Origin: Glandiceps talaboti | Lineage: Eukaryota > Hemichordata > Enteropneusta > Spengelidae | Assembly (NCBI RefSeq): GCF_964340395.1 | Contig: NC_135550.1 | Location: 24,148,176-24,212,175 of the forward strand | DNA: 64,000 nucleotides | Reading direction: 5' to 3' | Shown: positions 22,920 through 36,917 of the stretch, piece after piece | Numbering within the stretch: the first letter of the stretch is position 1 | Layout of the letters: every line of letters starts with the position of its first letter | Notes under the pieces: generated by a model | The model's database searches: none | Seen by the model: the letters and a program-made list of their open reading frames with translations, nothing else | What the model was told of the DNA's origin: nothing | Position numbers and translations under genes: made by a program

Positions 22920-22962
22920 ATGCTATTCGGTATTGCCAGAAAAAGTTACAGTGATACAACTG
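22920..22962 (+). other. Possible upstream coding exon of the ITPK-like gene
   Basis: A strong donor (ACAACTG/GTAAGA) follows 22962, and an acceptor (ACAATTCAG) ends at 23280. Joining 22962 to 23281 gives an open frame from ATG 22920 into the main exon. This adds 21 residues beginning MLFGIARKSYSDTTV before the methionine at 23301. Both splice sites are plausible, but no transcript supports them. The alternative is an untranslated first exon, or translation beginning at 23301 without splicing. Confidence 0.3.
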
Positions 22963-23300
22963 GTAAGATATTGACAAAGGTTACGATTGTCATACTTTTT
23001 TACAAATTCATGTTTTAATTAAATTTCTCGGCTGTGTTGGAAACGCCGCTCCCCTGCCCATAAAAACAACACCAAACCACAGGAAGTAATTGGTACGTAC
23101 AGTTGAAACTACGAATTATATCGCTGTGCCACCTGTAAACCTAATGATCACGTTCGAGAACGAGCTTTAATGGGAGAACTCTTTATAATAGTTACACCGT
23201 GTGTTGTTATTTCTTGAACTTACTTATTTCATGAGAGATAAACATTGTATGCATACCGTAGGAGAAACTGTACAATTCAGTTTACCGCCTGACGTTTATA

Positions 23301-25340
23301 ATGGACGGACGTGTGTCATCAGAATATGGGTCGGGCAGACATTCTGCAAATTATCAGTATGGTAGATCGGGTAGATCGCCTTCTCCACGGAGACGACTCA
23401 CAAATGAAGAACTATCTCCAAAAACATCCTACAGACCCAGGAGCTCATCTCCGGTTAGCATAATGATCAGTCCTGGACATGTTCAACAAACAAGAGATGT
23501 TTTCGAATCGCGGTCTGCAAGTCCTTGTCGGCGATCCATTCCTATGTCGCTATCACCTGGACGAAGTTCAACAAAAATTTACCCAGCAACTCTCAGTACA
23601 TCGCCAATATACTGCAATTATAACATGCATGGGAGAAACATTGAAAGACAACACTCCAGTCCGAGTTCTTCACCAGTTCATGAAACCTATTCAACCAGTC
23701 CAAGAAGTCGTATGAATACAAGAAGTCACAATTCAAGTACAGACTATGCAAGTTTGTCTCAGACATATAGTTCAGATCAGAGTGATCTTTCTAGGAGTCG
23801 ACCCACAAGCCCAAGGTCTTTAAGACTCAATTTAGAATCCTACAACTCCATGAACACAACTTATGAACCTGACTTATCATCAAGATTCTCACAATCTAAA
23901 ATTTCACCCACAAACAGTCTGAGTAGTGGCTATGGCAGCGGCAAATACTCAGGAACACCCATTAACCTCAGTCCAAGGTGTGCTTCACCAGTACAACACG
24001 AGTTTCCAGAAACACTGCCACCAGAATGTGTAAGCTCAGAAAACGTGACCAGGAGAGACAGCGGTACTAACAGCAGCAGCAGTAGTGGTAGTGGTAGTAG
24101 TAGCAAGATCAGTTTTCTAACGGTTGATTACAAACCAAGACCAGTCCTGTCACAGTCTGACCATGTCTCTGACAACACATCTCAGAAATTAGGAACTAGA
24201 GTTGTAACACAAAGTTATGAAGACTCTATGAACAAGGAAAGCAATAACCAACAAGTGTCTTATTTGAAGATGTCTTTGGACACAAATAACACAGTTTCAA
24301 AGACATCACAACCAAACACAGATACGGCAATAGGGGTAACCAATGATCAATCTCAAACAACTTGTGCAGAAAACCAACAATCGGGGACTGAACAGATCAA
24401 TGAACGAGAAAAACCATCACTGGACAATTGTGTGTTTGAAGTCAAAACGCTTCCAGTGAATAAACAAATAGTCCCACAAGGAGACAATTCCAGAGATGAA
24501 CCTGCCAATGCCATCAATAAGGAAGTAAACTTCAATAGAACTGTCAGTGATACTAGTGTGGACTGTGTCTCTAGTCAAGGCTCCATTGATGAAGATGAAA
24601 AACAACCACCTGTGAGAAGATTAAGTCATTGCAAGATTCTCTTAAGATCTCACAATATATGTTTTGATAGTGTAGATTCAGATGTGTCGCTCCAACCATC
24701 GCTGTCTCTGCAGTCCTCTGCCTCATGGGAAGAGGTGCCACCAGTCATCAGTCAATCCGATAACACTCAAAATGACAGCCCAGTTAGTGAAATAAATAAC
24801 TCAGGAACGATAATAGCCAACAGTGCCGATCAGTCGATAGATGATCCTAAAGAAGAAAAACCACTTAAAACAGTAGAAACTGGAAATGAACACTCGGCTG
24901 TGGAACAGGATAATAAACCTAAACTAAATGCCATGGATAGTTTGAATGTTCCTCTAGAGATTATTGGAAGGAATGATTTAGAACGCAAGCCGATTCCCAA
25001 ATTAGGACAACTATCCAGTGGTTCAACTGGTTCCAGCTCAAGCCAGGAGAGACCTATTACTCCGTCAGTTGTTATAAGTCTTCATTTCCATGATGAAAAT
25101 GAGGATGACAAAAATGGAACACCAATAAATGGAAACATGAGTAACTTACTAGGCAGGGGCAAAGAGCATAGAAATGATATGCTGGGACCTAGAGTTGACT
25201 GGAAGGACTTCCCACATATCCCAATGCTGACTCGGAAACTTTCCAGTGTCAGTACAATATCGACCATCAGTCGTGATGATTCTGAGGAATATATAAGTAG
25301 TGACGATATGATAACTACACTCGATTCAGAACCTGGCATA
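23301..25340 (+). CDS. Inositol-trisphosphate 3-kinase-like, N-terminal regulatory exon
   Basis: The exon encodes 680 residues and ends in phase 0 at a consensus donor (GGCATA/GTAAGT). The protein is serine-rich and disordered, with proline-directed sites (SPSPRRR, RSSSPVS, SPRSLR, TPINLSPR) and polar S/G runs near 255-265. The end is the informative part. PSVVISLHFHDENED (588 on) and LTRKLSSVSTIST (643 on), followed by DDSEEYISSDD (659-669) and TLD, match in order the segment just before the kinase domain of vertebrate ITPKB, as I recall that family. Those enzymes phosphorylate Ins(1,4,5)P3 to Ins(1,3,4,5)P4, and the N-terminal part directs localisation and actin binding. The catalytic exons are not in view, so the family call rests on this linker alone. 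The start follows an unspliced in-frame TAG at 23259-23261. Confidence 0.62.
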
Positions 25341-28300
25341 GTAAGTATCCTCTAAATTTTTAGTCTTTGTGACGGCAAAATCATCAAAATTGTAACATCT
25401 TCCTTTTCTTTATCATTGGGATTTTGTATAGAAAGTTAAACACAGTGGTGTGTTCATTCTTTTATATATGAAGGAAGATGTTCTAGCTTTTTTTATGATT
25501 TTGTTGGCAACCAGGTTAATCTTTCTACAACATCACTGCATACATCAAAACACAAGATTACTGTACTTAAGCATCATTGCTGAATTCTGTTCCATTCATC
25601 AGATTTTCTAATTCACTTTAGATTTTTGTCAAAACATGTCTACTGAAGTATTAAGTGTCCAAAACATGACTACTGTCTGTAGTTAGAAAACTCATCAGAA
25701 AAGTATAAGTAGAGTCAGTATAGAGTCAGGGTCTACAATGGAGTCTGTCGCTGCATTTCTGATGTATAGACAGTATTCATGAAAGGAAGCCTTTTTTTGT
25801 GATTTAAAAAACTTGATTAGGTGCGTCCTTGTCTGCTAGACACGTACAACAATCTACAATGTACAGTACAGCAGTACTGAGTGTCCTCATAAACAATTAG
25901 TTTAAAGCAACAGATGGTTGATTCTAACTTTCAATACATGGATTGGCAGTGTAATAATAATAATATGGGTCCAGATATCTTGTACTTGGCCTTGGTGTGT
26001 GTGAAATCAGTCAGAGACTTACAGGTGTTAAAGGCTTATGATTCAGTGCTAGATTCCTGAATTAGTTTTTTCTTATCAATGGAGCCTTAAGGATTAGAAA
26101 GAATCATTGTTTTGTTAAGGACCCACTTTTATAATAATTCTGCTAGACAGTTGTTTTTGTGTCCCAAATTTATATTGCTATTCTGAAATGCATCTTTAAA
26201 AGTTCATTTTTTTGAGTAGATTCTTGTTATACATACATGTATGTACTCTCTTGGTGTATACAACTCCATATCTGTACAATACAAATGTACATGTGTGAGG
26301 CGCATGCACCTCTAGGTCACAGGATTGTAATGTAAAGGATATATCATTTTTGTCATCATGATGATGATTGAATTATGGGCTTCAAGTTCTGATACACAAC
26401 TCTGAATCATATCCCATAGTGTCATCCAATTTATCTGTCATATACAGCAGTTACTATGGGAACCATGAATGGATTAAATGGTGACCAGGTGTTACTTGTG
26501 GCTAAGCCCACTCCATTATAAACCAGTGAACTAGTAATTGTGTATAAATTCATGTCAGCAGATGAGTGTTATGGTGGTAAAATTAGGAGGATAAAAAGCA
26601 CAGACAGTGCACATACATGTATGATATTAGCTTTGAAAGTCTTGTACAAAGCTGATAGCAGTCACAGTTTATGGGTATCCCATCTGACAGTGACACAGGG
26701 TAAAACATGAAGACTGCATTGTATGTATTTTATGGTATTATAATGGCGGTTGTAAATTACAGTGAAATGTCCTTTGGGACCATAAAGTGACTTGTGAAGG
26801 CGGAACATACAACCTTCTTTATATGGTTGAGTTATTAACATGTACAATGAACTCAATTCTCATATTATTTCATGGGGATATTTGATAGTAACACTTAAAA
26901 ACTCATACTACCTGTCGTTTGTCCTCATTTTAAGGTGAGGTGTATTTTTACACGTAATTTGATAGTAAAACAGACTTTGGACTCAAAGTTGGAACATGAA
27001 AAACAAACATATTTGCGAAAAAAACATAAAAGACAAATATGGAACTAGAGGAATTACTCAAATAATGTTATGGTTATTGGTAGAACAGAGACATGTAAAA
27101 ATTAGATGACATTTTTTTGCAAATAGAAATCATTAATTACAGATTAGTATATACATATGTCTTGGCTTAGAAGTGTAGAATTGAACCGGTTTGGGTAGAA
27201 GCACTTGGAGGTAAGATGAATTGCAAAGAAAAATGTACCATGAGGACATGACCATTTAGATATATAATTCAATTAATTTGTTAACGAAAAGTACTGAAAT
27301 TGCTGCTACATTGTAGTTAGCATTCATAGAAACTGAAAATTGGTTGTGTGACATACATATATACGAATTGAAAATAAATCGTGGTTAATAAAATATTGTA
27401 TTGAATTGCATTTGACAAAAATATAGAAAGAATTCTTAAACACTCGTGACTACGTAAATTAGATCAGTACTTGGACACATACTGTTAATGTAAAATGAAT
27501 GAGTTATTGTTTTGTATATTTATGTACATGTCATCATTTCACAGATGTCAAAATTATGATTAATATCTAGAATTATGACTACCAGGCACATAGATGGTAC
27601 AAATTAATTATACCATATTCATAAATTTGTCTTTTCAAATGTTTATTGCCAGAAATGCATTTTGAAATTAATAAAGCTCTGGATATGTGATTATGATGAA
27701 AAATTCACATGAAATAAGCCAAACCTGTACAAAAAAGGAATTGGTCAAAGTTTTTCTTCAAAACTTGGCAGAGAAGTGCTTGTAGTGGAAGGGTTCATTA
27801 TACAAATGTATTCATGTAATTTTAGTCAAAAATTTAGGCAAGATAAGCCAATATTGTACAAAGAAACATAATTTGCCAAAGATGTTGGGGATAGATTAAT
27901 TATATATTCATTATTACAAATGTAATTTTGGTCAAAAATTTATATAAGATAAGCCAAAACAGTGCAACAAAATAAAATATTGTTTGTCAAAAAAAAAATT
28001 AGTGCATATTAGAGAAAGTGGTTGTAGTGAAAAGTGTTATTGAGAGGAGACTGTAGGTGTATTGTTATAAAGCATCTATACCTTGAAATGAACAGATGCT
28101 GTTTTGTCTTGTCGTCAACATGTTGTGGGCGCCAGCTCTAGGAATTGGTAGTCAGTTCTAGGAATTAATAATCTTGTTTACAACACAAGTATATATCTAA
28201 TAGTTTGGTAATGAAGCCAGGCTGGCTGTAAGAAATTTGAAGTTTGGTATTTGAAGTTATGAAGTTGAGGAGTGTGTTAGCTTTTGTGCTAATTATATGA

Positions 28301-30479
28301 ATTGATGGCCATACTAGTAATTGATTTCTGAACTGGAATGTTTCGGTTGACATGAGGTATCAATTAACTAATGACTTTGGAAACCCATGTATTTATAGGA
28401 AAGATGAATGTATGCAAATTACACATACATGTACACATATGAATATATTCATTGCAGAATATTCAAATATCATTGAAATATCATCAACAAAAAATTCAAA
28501 TCGTATCGGTAGTTTTGTTTCGTAATATCGGCAGGTTCTGTCCAGACCTTTATTGAGGTATGTGGGTTCCACCCTATGATTTCACTAGAACATTTGCATA
28601 ATATACATGTAAATTGTAATTATTATATAAAATTGCTTGTATTTGACCAATTCTTTTTCTAAGTTATATAACATAGATGTTTTCACATATTCATAAGGTT
28701 GTTGTTTCCACTATTGAACAGAATAAGAACTACTTCCTGTAGATGTTGAGTCTAACAATTATATTTTTAAACATTACAGTTGTAAAAGTCATGTATTGAC
28801 TGTTAAAGGTGTTTACCATGTCTTGGGAATTGTGTATAAATTTAGATCACTCACTCTAGAGTGTGCAGTATTGGTACAAACAACCTAAAATAGCATTTAC
28901 TATTGTCATAGATAGGAATCAGTCAATAGGGAGATTTCATTATGTCACAGCTGATAGTCTAGCGGGAAGGATGTCATATTAATTTATTATGAAACTATAG
29001 TAACATGTATCTTAAGAGTTATAGTGTAATAATATTCTGTATTAGTTTCACTTATTATTATCAGCCCTTTAGCTTACAATCTAAGCATCAGCTGATTTTA
29101 GAGGTCAGTCAGGTTCAATAGTCAGTTCACGGACTTCAGACTAAACATCAAGAAAAATTCAACATATTTTAGCAATTACAATATCTAAAATATGTAAATC
29201 GATCAAAAGTAAACATAAAATGTAAATATGAATCCATTTACAGTCTTTGCTAATCAAATGGATCATAGTATACTTGTAAGTGCTAATTTTATAACAGTTT
29301 ATAGATTTCAGTGTTTTCCTGAGGACCTTACAAAATAACTCTCATAACCAAAGAATCCATGCTGTGTTGGTTAATCTCTATCGTTGCAAAGAAAGGATAG
29401 GACGGAACCTACTATTATTTCAAATCCTTGGATGATTTGGTACAAAAATGAGTTCATCATTGTACTTTCATGTAAATTTGAATTTATAATATCTTTATGA
29501 AAAGATATTCAATGCACCGCAGTGGTGATACTTTTTTTGGGTACTGAATGTAGGATATGTACATGTAAGCTTATCTTCCATGACTATTTTAATAACCAGT
29601 TACTGTCTGTTCATAACACTAATTGTATTCTGAGAAAAACCCATTTTACATTTACCACTATAAATACCGTTCAGAAAGTTGAGTACATGTACTCCTACTT
29701 TAATGAAGGCAGTCTGGCTTTAACCCAATTTGTTTCAATTCAGGATATCTTCAGTATACCAACTTTGTGATGATGATATCCTGAGAAAATACAACTTTTT
29801 GCTCTCTTTGCTCTTTCAGAAAAAAAGGGAAAAAAATTATTCACACAATGTACATTGTAAAAATGTAGCTAGAAAGAGACATGAACATTTGCATACTGAT
29901 TCATCAATTTCTATTGGAATATGTTGGTGAGAAAAAGAAATTATTTGACTAAAAAAGGTTTCTCGTCCAGCATTGTTGTTATCATATGAGGCAATTGTTC
30001 CAAATATTAGGTAGGGTAATTTATATGACTTCGTGTGTACACTGATGTTCCAGTGTTGTTGCTTTACTGGGTATATTTGTATGGTGCTAATATTATGTAC
30101 ATTGTAGATGTAACTTAAAGTATATTTAGCAACACTTTTCAGTGTTGTTACATCATCGCCATAATGAATCCATTTGTGCTTCAATGATGTTGATGACGTA
30201 CATTTATAATTTAGGAATACTTGCATACGAATGAAATCTAATGGCTCTATCCCTTAAAGTGCTTCACATTTTGAGTAACGTGTGACATTTGCCCTTTCTC
30301 AATTCTTTGAATTGATAGTGTAGAATTTAGTAAACATTCTGTATATACTCAACAGATGTTTTCCTTTTTTCATTCTATCTCGATTCTTAGATACATTCTT
30401 TGGTTATGTATTTATTTGATTTGTAATGCTAATTACATTTCATTAACTTACCCATTGGACTGGTGATTGAATCTTAAAA

Positions 30480-31206
30480 AATGTCACTAAATATTCTGCA
30501 TAAAAATTACTAGATATTCTGCATAAAAATCATTAAATATTCTGTATACATAATGTAGAAATCACAAGATGTTCTAAAATCACTAGATATTGTCTATAAA
30601 AAACCAAGATATTCTGTATAGAAATGACTAGATATTCTAAAATCACTAGATATTGTGTATAAAAAACCAAGATATTCTAAAATCACTAGATATTGTCTAT
30701 AAAAAACCAAGATATTCTGTATAGAAATGACTAGATATTCTAAAATCACTAGATATTGTGTATAAAAAACCAAGATATTCTAAAATCACTAGATATTGTC
30801 TATAAAAAACCATAGATATTCTGTATAGAAATCACAAGATATTCTAAAATCACTAGATATTGTGTATAAAAAACCAAGATATTCTAAAATCACTAGATAT
30901 TGTCTATAAAAAACCATAGATATTCTGTATAGAAATGACTAGATATTCTAAAATCACTAGATATTGTGTATAAAAAACCCAAGATATTCTGTCTAGAAAT
31001 CACAATATATTCTAAAATCACTAGATATTTTGTATAAAAACCATATATAATCTGTATAGAAATGACTTGATATTCTAAAATGACTAGATATTGTGTATAA
31101 AAAAACCAAGATATTCTGTATAGAAATCACTAGATATTCTAAAATCACTAGATATTGTGTATAAAAAACCCTAGATATTCTGTATAGAAATCACTAGATA
31201 TTCTAT
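30480..31206. repeat. Higher-order minisatellite, ~40- and ~25-bp subunits
   Basis: Two alternating subunits repeat for about 720 bases: one of the form ATTCTAAAATCACTAGATAT + TGTGTATAAAAAACCA, and one of the form GATATTCTGTATAGAAATGA. The shared core is AGATATT. Copies are well conserved, with occasional base changes. Confidence 0.9.
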
Positions 31207-31590
31207 CGTAAGTATCATGAGATCAGTTAGATATTGTCTTTATATTCAACTAGATATGTTGTCATGATGTGTGTTTCCATATTGATCTATCAATAGATAT
31301 TGGCATGAATGTCACATACATGTATTGCTATCAATATCAACAAATATTCTATTATCATTACCACTTTAGATGTTCTTATAATTGTCTAAATATTATCACT
31401 ACGTAATATCTCCAGATAACATCATTGTCATTTGAGGTATTCTCATTGTTACTATCGCTAATATTGCTGTAATGTGGCTTTACCTTCTTTCTCAAGAATA
31501 ACTTAATTATTGCCATCGATAATGTCTACCTTAACATGAAGGTGATTGCCATGGTTGTAAATTAACCATGGCAAGACAGGAAAGAAAGCC

Positions 31591-31788
31591 TCAATGGCTC
31601 ATATAATCCCCTGTATAGTTCATATACTGGTCTAGTCTAATTTCAAAGTCCACAACAGTCTTGGCTTGGATGATGTGCTCTGGTAAATTGTTCCACTGAG
31701 ATATGACGTGCTGAGAGAAGAAATATTTCCTAATATCCCATCTGACTAGATTTTGCAAGTTTTAGTGAGTCCCTCTTGTCGTGTTGGT
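31591..31788 (-). pseudogene. Non-LTR reverse transcriptase C-terminal fragment
   Basis: The minus-strand frame reads RWDIRKYFFSQHVISQWNNL, then PEHIIQAKTVVDFEIRLDQY, and stops at TGA 31593-31591. RKYFFS-x-V-x-WN-LP-x-V-A-x-V-x-F-RLD is the standard final block of CR1/L2-like LINE ORF2 proteins. An upstream in-frame stop (near 31767) shows decay. This is a third LINE family type in the window and lies antisense to the host intron. Confidence 0.75.
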
Positions 31789-33589
31789 TTGGTGATGCTT
31801 GCATAATACTTATATGTACCTGTTTGTTGTAGTCATTGTCACTAGATATTGTCATAATAATATGACAATAATAATTAATTGCCATGACTTTGGAAGTGTC
31901 AGACATTGTCATTCTTTGCCAGTCCACCCACAGTTTTCATAATCAGCTATCATGTAACAAGAAATACTGCAGCAGTGTATTCCAGCAGTTTTTTTAAAGC
32001 TACAAAAGCAGACAATTCTAACAACTTAATCCAAGATCCATGAACCTTGAAAGTGAACACGCCTACAGTTTGTCATCTAGAAAGTGGAGGTTTTAGAATA
32101 TAATGATGGTTGAATACTATTCAAGTATTTCAAACGTTAAGCTGTTACTAGTAACCGTGGTAGGGGGTCCTTGTAACAAAGCTCTGCATTAGATAAGGGG
32201 TCAGTTTTCCTTTGGGATGGGCATTGCACAATTATTCATGGTTGAGTGGTATATTACTTTGGGCCAAACCCTGTTAAAGTTTCACATCAATGTATTTTAG
32301 TAGCAGAATACACTGTGCTAGTCATTATTCAGTATATATATACAATGTCCATTGTCAGATTATGTATAATACAAATACTCACTAGTTTGAGTTTTGAAAT
32401 ACTGACAGTGTGGTAGTGTTTTTTCATCCCTCAATGTTCATTATTTTGTGCAAGTGTAGTGAACTCAATACCCCTCCAGCTACTCTACAACATGCTAATT
32501 ACCAGGAAGATATGTTTAGAGTCAAAGAGGGTTGTCACAAATTTGCATGAAGACAAGTGTCAGATTTCCACAACATCAGGTGTGTTCAATACTACCACAT
32601 TTTTGTGCTAAGAGAAAAAGTATCAGTGTTAAGTAACCATTTGGTGCAATTTAATATATGTGATTTGGAGAAGAAAAGAAGGTACACGTCACCATTTACC
32701 ATATATGCAGGTAAGGGGAATTCCAAAGTGTCAAACCTACCCTAGCACTCTGTTACTTCATGGAAATTATGTACACAAATGTAGGTTTCAACCCCACAGT
32801 GTTACATGCTCTTTTTACTTCCCCAGGCAAGAATCACAATAACAGACAGCTTGTACACATTAAACCTTTGAAGAAATTTAACGAAATATAAATCTTTTGT
32901 TGTGTCTGGAAACTCTTCTTGGGTAGCTGTTGGAAAAGTTTTGTTTAGTCAATGTTATATCACATTCAAGTTGTTTTGATGGCATTTTAGTCTTTGAAAG
33001 TAGTGCAGGCTCATGTAAACAGACTATATTCTCTACAATGGCTGGAATAAAATTACCTTACACAGATTTAGTTGGCCTGTAGTAGTTGTATAGCTCTTTT
33101 ACATTTATGTCAATATTGGTAGATAATTGGTTTACATAGTTATACCAACATCTACTGAAGAAGTCACTAGATGTGTACATTGCAAATGAGAGACATTTAA
33201 AACCCCTTGGTGTACAGTACAGCTTAAAAAGTTACTTGTACTTTATTTAGTACAGTTCCAATACGCTGAGTTAAAAGATTCAAAATGTCTTGTCTGGGAT
33301 CATTTTTCACATAATCCATTGAATTTTTTAAAATCGTAAACATGTGTCTGTATAAAGATTAGTCATATTTTTGATACTAAACCCTGGATGTATGATATAA
33401 TGAGTGCATAGCTCATATCATGTGATATTTCTACACAAATGTTAAGATCACATGAAGCAGCCATACAACAAAAGCTCCAATGACACTTGCAATGTGATAG
33501 TTTCTTAAAGGAGGTGGTATCAGGTGACAATTGATACACCTAGATGGAGATGACAATGTGCACCGTAATTGGTTTTTCCTGAGACAGGA

Positions 33590-34130
33590 TGAGTAAGTTG
33601 TTATAGTTTCTGGTATACTTAGACGACAGTATCTACCTAAGTTGGTGATTTTTGGTATACCAAAATGACAATGCCTTCCGACATTGGTGGTTTCAGGTAC
33701 ATCTACATAGCAATGTCTACATACATGTACCAACATGTACATTGTAGTTGGTGGTTTCTGGCGCTAGTTATTTCTGGTATTAAACCAAAATAACAATGTC
33801 TGCCTAAGTTGCTTGTTTCTGGTACACCTTTTTTTACAAAGGCCACCTAAGTTAGTTGTTTCTGGTATAACAAGATGATTAATGTCTACTAAAATTAAGA
33901 TACCTACCTGACATACACACCGAAATTAGTTGTTTCTTGTCTAGATGTAGCTCAAAGACTTGGATATCTGGTATGGCACACTGGCTTGACAGTGAATGAG
34001 GTTATCTAGCCAGATAACCAAATCTGTTGGCTAACTACATGTAGGATGACAGCGTCTACCAGAGTTAGTAATTTTCAGGTAAACCAAGATAGAAATATCT
34101 TCCAAAGTAGATATTTTTTTCAGTATATCT
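33590..34130. repeat. Degenerate repeat, ~60-bp unit
   Basis: Repeated imperfect units contain TTGGTGGTTTCTGGTATA-like and ACAATGTCTACCTAAGTT-like blocks. Copies are strongly diverged and interrupted. Confidence 0.6.
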
Positions 34131-36894
34131 ATGTGGTCAATAATAGTAAGTGAAAAGTAACACATCATATCTTCACAAGATCATCATGATACAGATGTAT
34201 TGCTGTATCCTCCAGTAGCAATGGATATGTATATATTAAATGTAAATCACAATATACATGTAAACTGTAAGATACGTCGTGTTATTCAGCCCCATCAGGC
34301 TTCTTAACTGTAATGAGTGCTGGCTGATAGCATGGCATGACTGTATTTTACACACTAATCACAATACAATTTAAAATAAAAACCGACCAACTGGCAACAC
34401 TTTATTACCCCAGTTGTTATTCAAGTAGATAGATAGAAGCAGTTTCACTGCAATGTGCATGTCTACATATATATAGACTTGTTCACAATACTGAGTAAGC
34501 CAATCATTTGAACCTGAATTTTACAAATCATTGTCAGTCAATTCAAGGCTGGTTGCTTGGATCCAGTGTTTACCCATCTGAATGTCATCATACCATATAA
34601 GACTATATACAGTAGCCTGTAAATCCACCTGGATCACTATATACATGTATCCCTCTCCTAATCAGACATAAATTTCCAGTTAAGGTCAACTGCTGCCTGT
34701 TTTTGTGATAAATTGTGACAGCCCTTATCAAAAGTTTCAGATTATAGCAAGGATATAGTTGATATATATTGTCCATAAATGTTAATATACAATCTTTGAT
34801 AGATTTTTGTGGTTATGGTTTTGAGATAACTCAAGGTGATAACAATCTCAAGTACAGGCCTTGATGTGCACCATTGTTCACCATAGTGAGGTGACAAATA
34901 GGATGTGTCTAAGCTACAGTATTGTCACATCACCTGTATATTTATTTCACCCAATCAATGGACATTGTTGAGCCAAATAGCCAAGTCTACACCTGAACAA
35001 CATAACAGTAAAAGTTCCATGTAAACCAAATCAGATGCAATCTTAAATTTGCCAAATTAAACTCAAAAATGTTAAATTTTCTCATCACTGATCACTTATC
35101 AGACCAATTCATGCAAAAGGGAAAAAACAGGAAGTTGGGGAACAATGGAGTTATTAAGCATAAGCATTTTTAGTGTGCAATTTACTCATGTACTGATGTA
35201 GTAAGAGATAGCTAGAGAAGAGCATGCATTTGATTTTGTTAGAATTTCAATGTACTAGTCTGTAGCATACATGTACCTGGTAGTGGGAGTCATCAAAATA
35301 TATGGAAGGACTAACAATATACTTGCATTCCATACTTGTAAAAATACATATTGTAAACAGAAATACTTTGTGGTTCTGTACGGAAATACAGAAATAGATT
35401 TTGATTTCCTTGTGGTTTCAATATTCCTCTTAATTTACGTCCCTTGTTTTGTTGGTGATATAAATGGTACAGTTGTTATTTATAGACACAAAGTACGAAT
35501 AACTTCTCCTTTCATTGGATTAGATTCTCATTTATGAGGTAGGAAGTGAAAGGGTGAAGCAAGTTAAAACGGACATGAGGTCTACTAATTTGTTATCTTC
35601 AATAGACATGAATACTGACTTTCCTGTTGTCACCATGGTTTTATTATCTTTTTTAGTATTTTGTGAAAAGATTGTGTCGTTTTTGTTCGAGATTATTGCA
35701 AAAGCCCAATATACCAAATATGTGAAAAATTATTATGTATAGTACAACAGCTTTGTTAACTTACGTAAAAAGACCCATATCATTTTTGTTCGAGATTATT
35801 ACAAAAGTCTATATACCAAGGACTAGTATTCAAGTTTTAAAATGTGTGAAAAATTATTATGCATAGTATATAACACTAAAATGACATAAAGTCAATCATA
35901 TCAATATATTATAATTTACATGGACAGGGTTTAGGTTTACTCCTTGTCAAAACCAGAATGAACTGCACCTTGCCATAATACAGTTTAGTTTCTATAGATA
36001 TTCAGTCATTTAAATACTGTCACCTTGTGCTGACTTTTTTCCTCAAAAGCCTGGCTGTATGATTGACTATATTATAAATCAGACAAAGCTCACATGCTTG
36101 TATTCATGAAAGTAGAGTAATAATATATCTGACACGAAGAAGTCTTTAACATCAAAGTCATTATGTCTTCTTAAAAAAAATGTATATAAAAAAATCAACA
36201 CCTCAGAATCAATATAGTTAGCTATGCCTTATTTACAAAATTGTGGTACTGTATCTACATTTTGTAGGTCATTGTATTATTTAGATTTGAAAGCATACAA
36301 TAAATAAGCTGTATAAAATAACTTGAAATGTCAAGGTTTACTTCATAGAGACTAAAAGTATTGGCTCAGGGAGCATGATCGAGCTGTAGGCAATTTGTAT
36401 GTATTTCAGTATCAACCAGTTACACCAGTTACATGTACAAATGCAAAAATCCTACCTAACAATCTTGCATTAATGTCATTGTTCCTTTTGACTAATGATG
36501 ATATTTTGGGGGGAAGGTAGTAATTTCGATGCTGTAGCACCATTATGCATGTGTTTCATGTAGTTTTCCCTTACTATATGTATTACATTGTATATACATT
36601 GTACTATATAACTGCATTTTTGAATATTCTATATGTTTGCCAGCAGTCATACAATATGAAAGAAACACTGATGCACCACCATCTGTGCCCCTATATTTAC
36701 CTTTAACGTCAGTGTACTGTATCAAAGAGTCTGTGTTTTGATCATTCTCCTGTCTACACAAAGCAAGAATCTCAAAGAGTCTGACCACAGTCAAATCAGG
36801 AAGACACAAAATACAATGTACAGATGTAATATGTTTATTTACATGTACCACAAGTGTTAATCTAATTTGCACATATGTAGCAGGCATTGAAGTG

Positions 36895-36917
36895 CCCCCC
36901 CCCCCCCCCCCCCCCCC
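36895..36917. repeat. Homopolymeric C tract
   Basis: An uninterrupted run of about 22 C residues. Confidence 0.95.
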
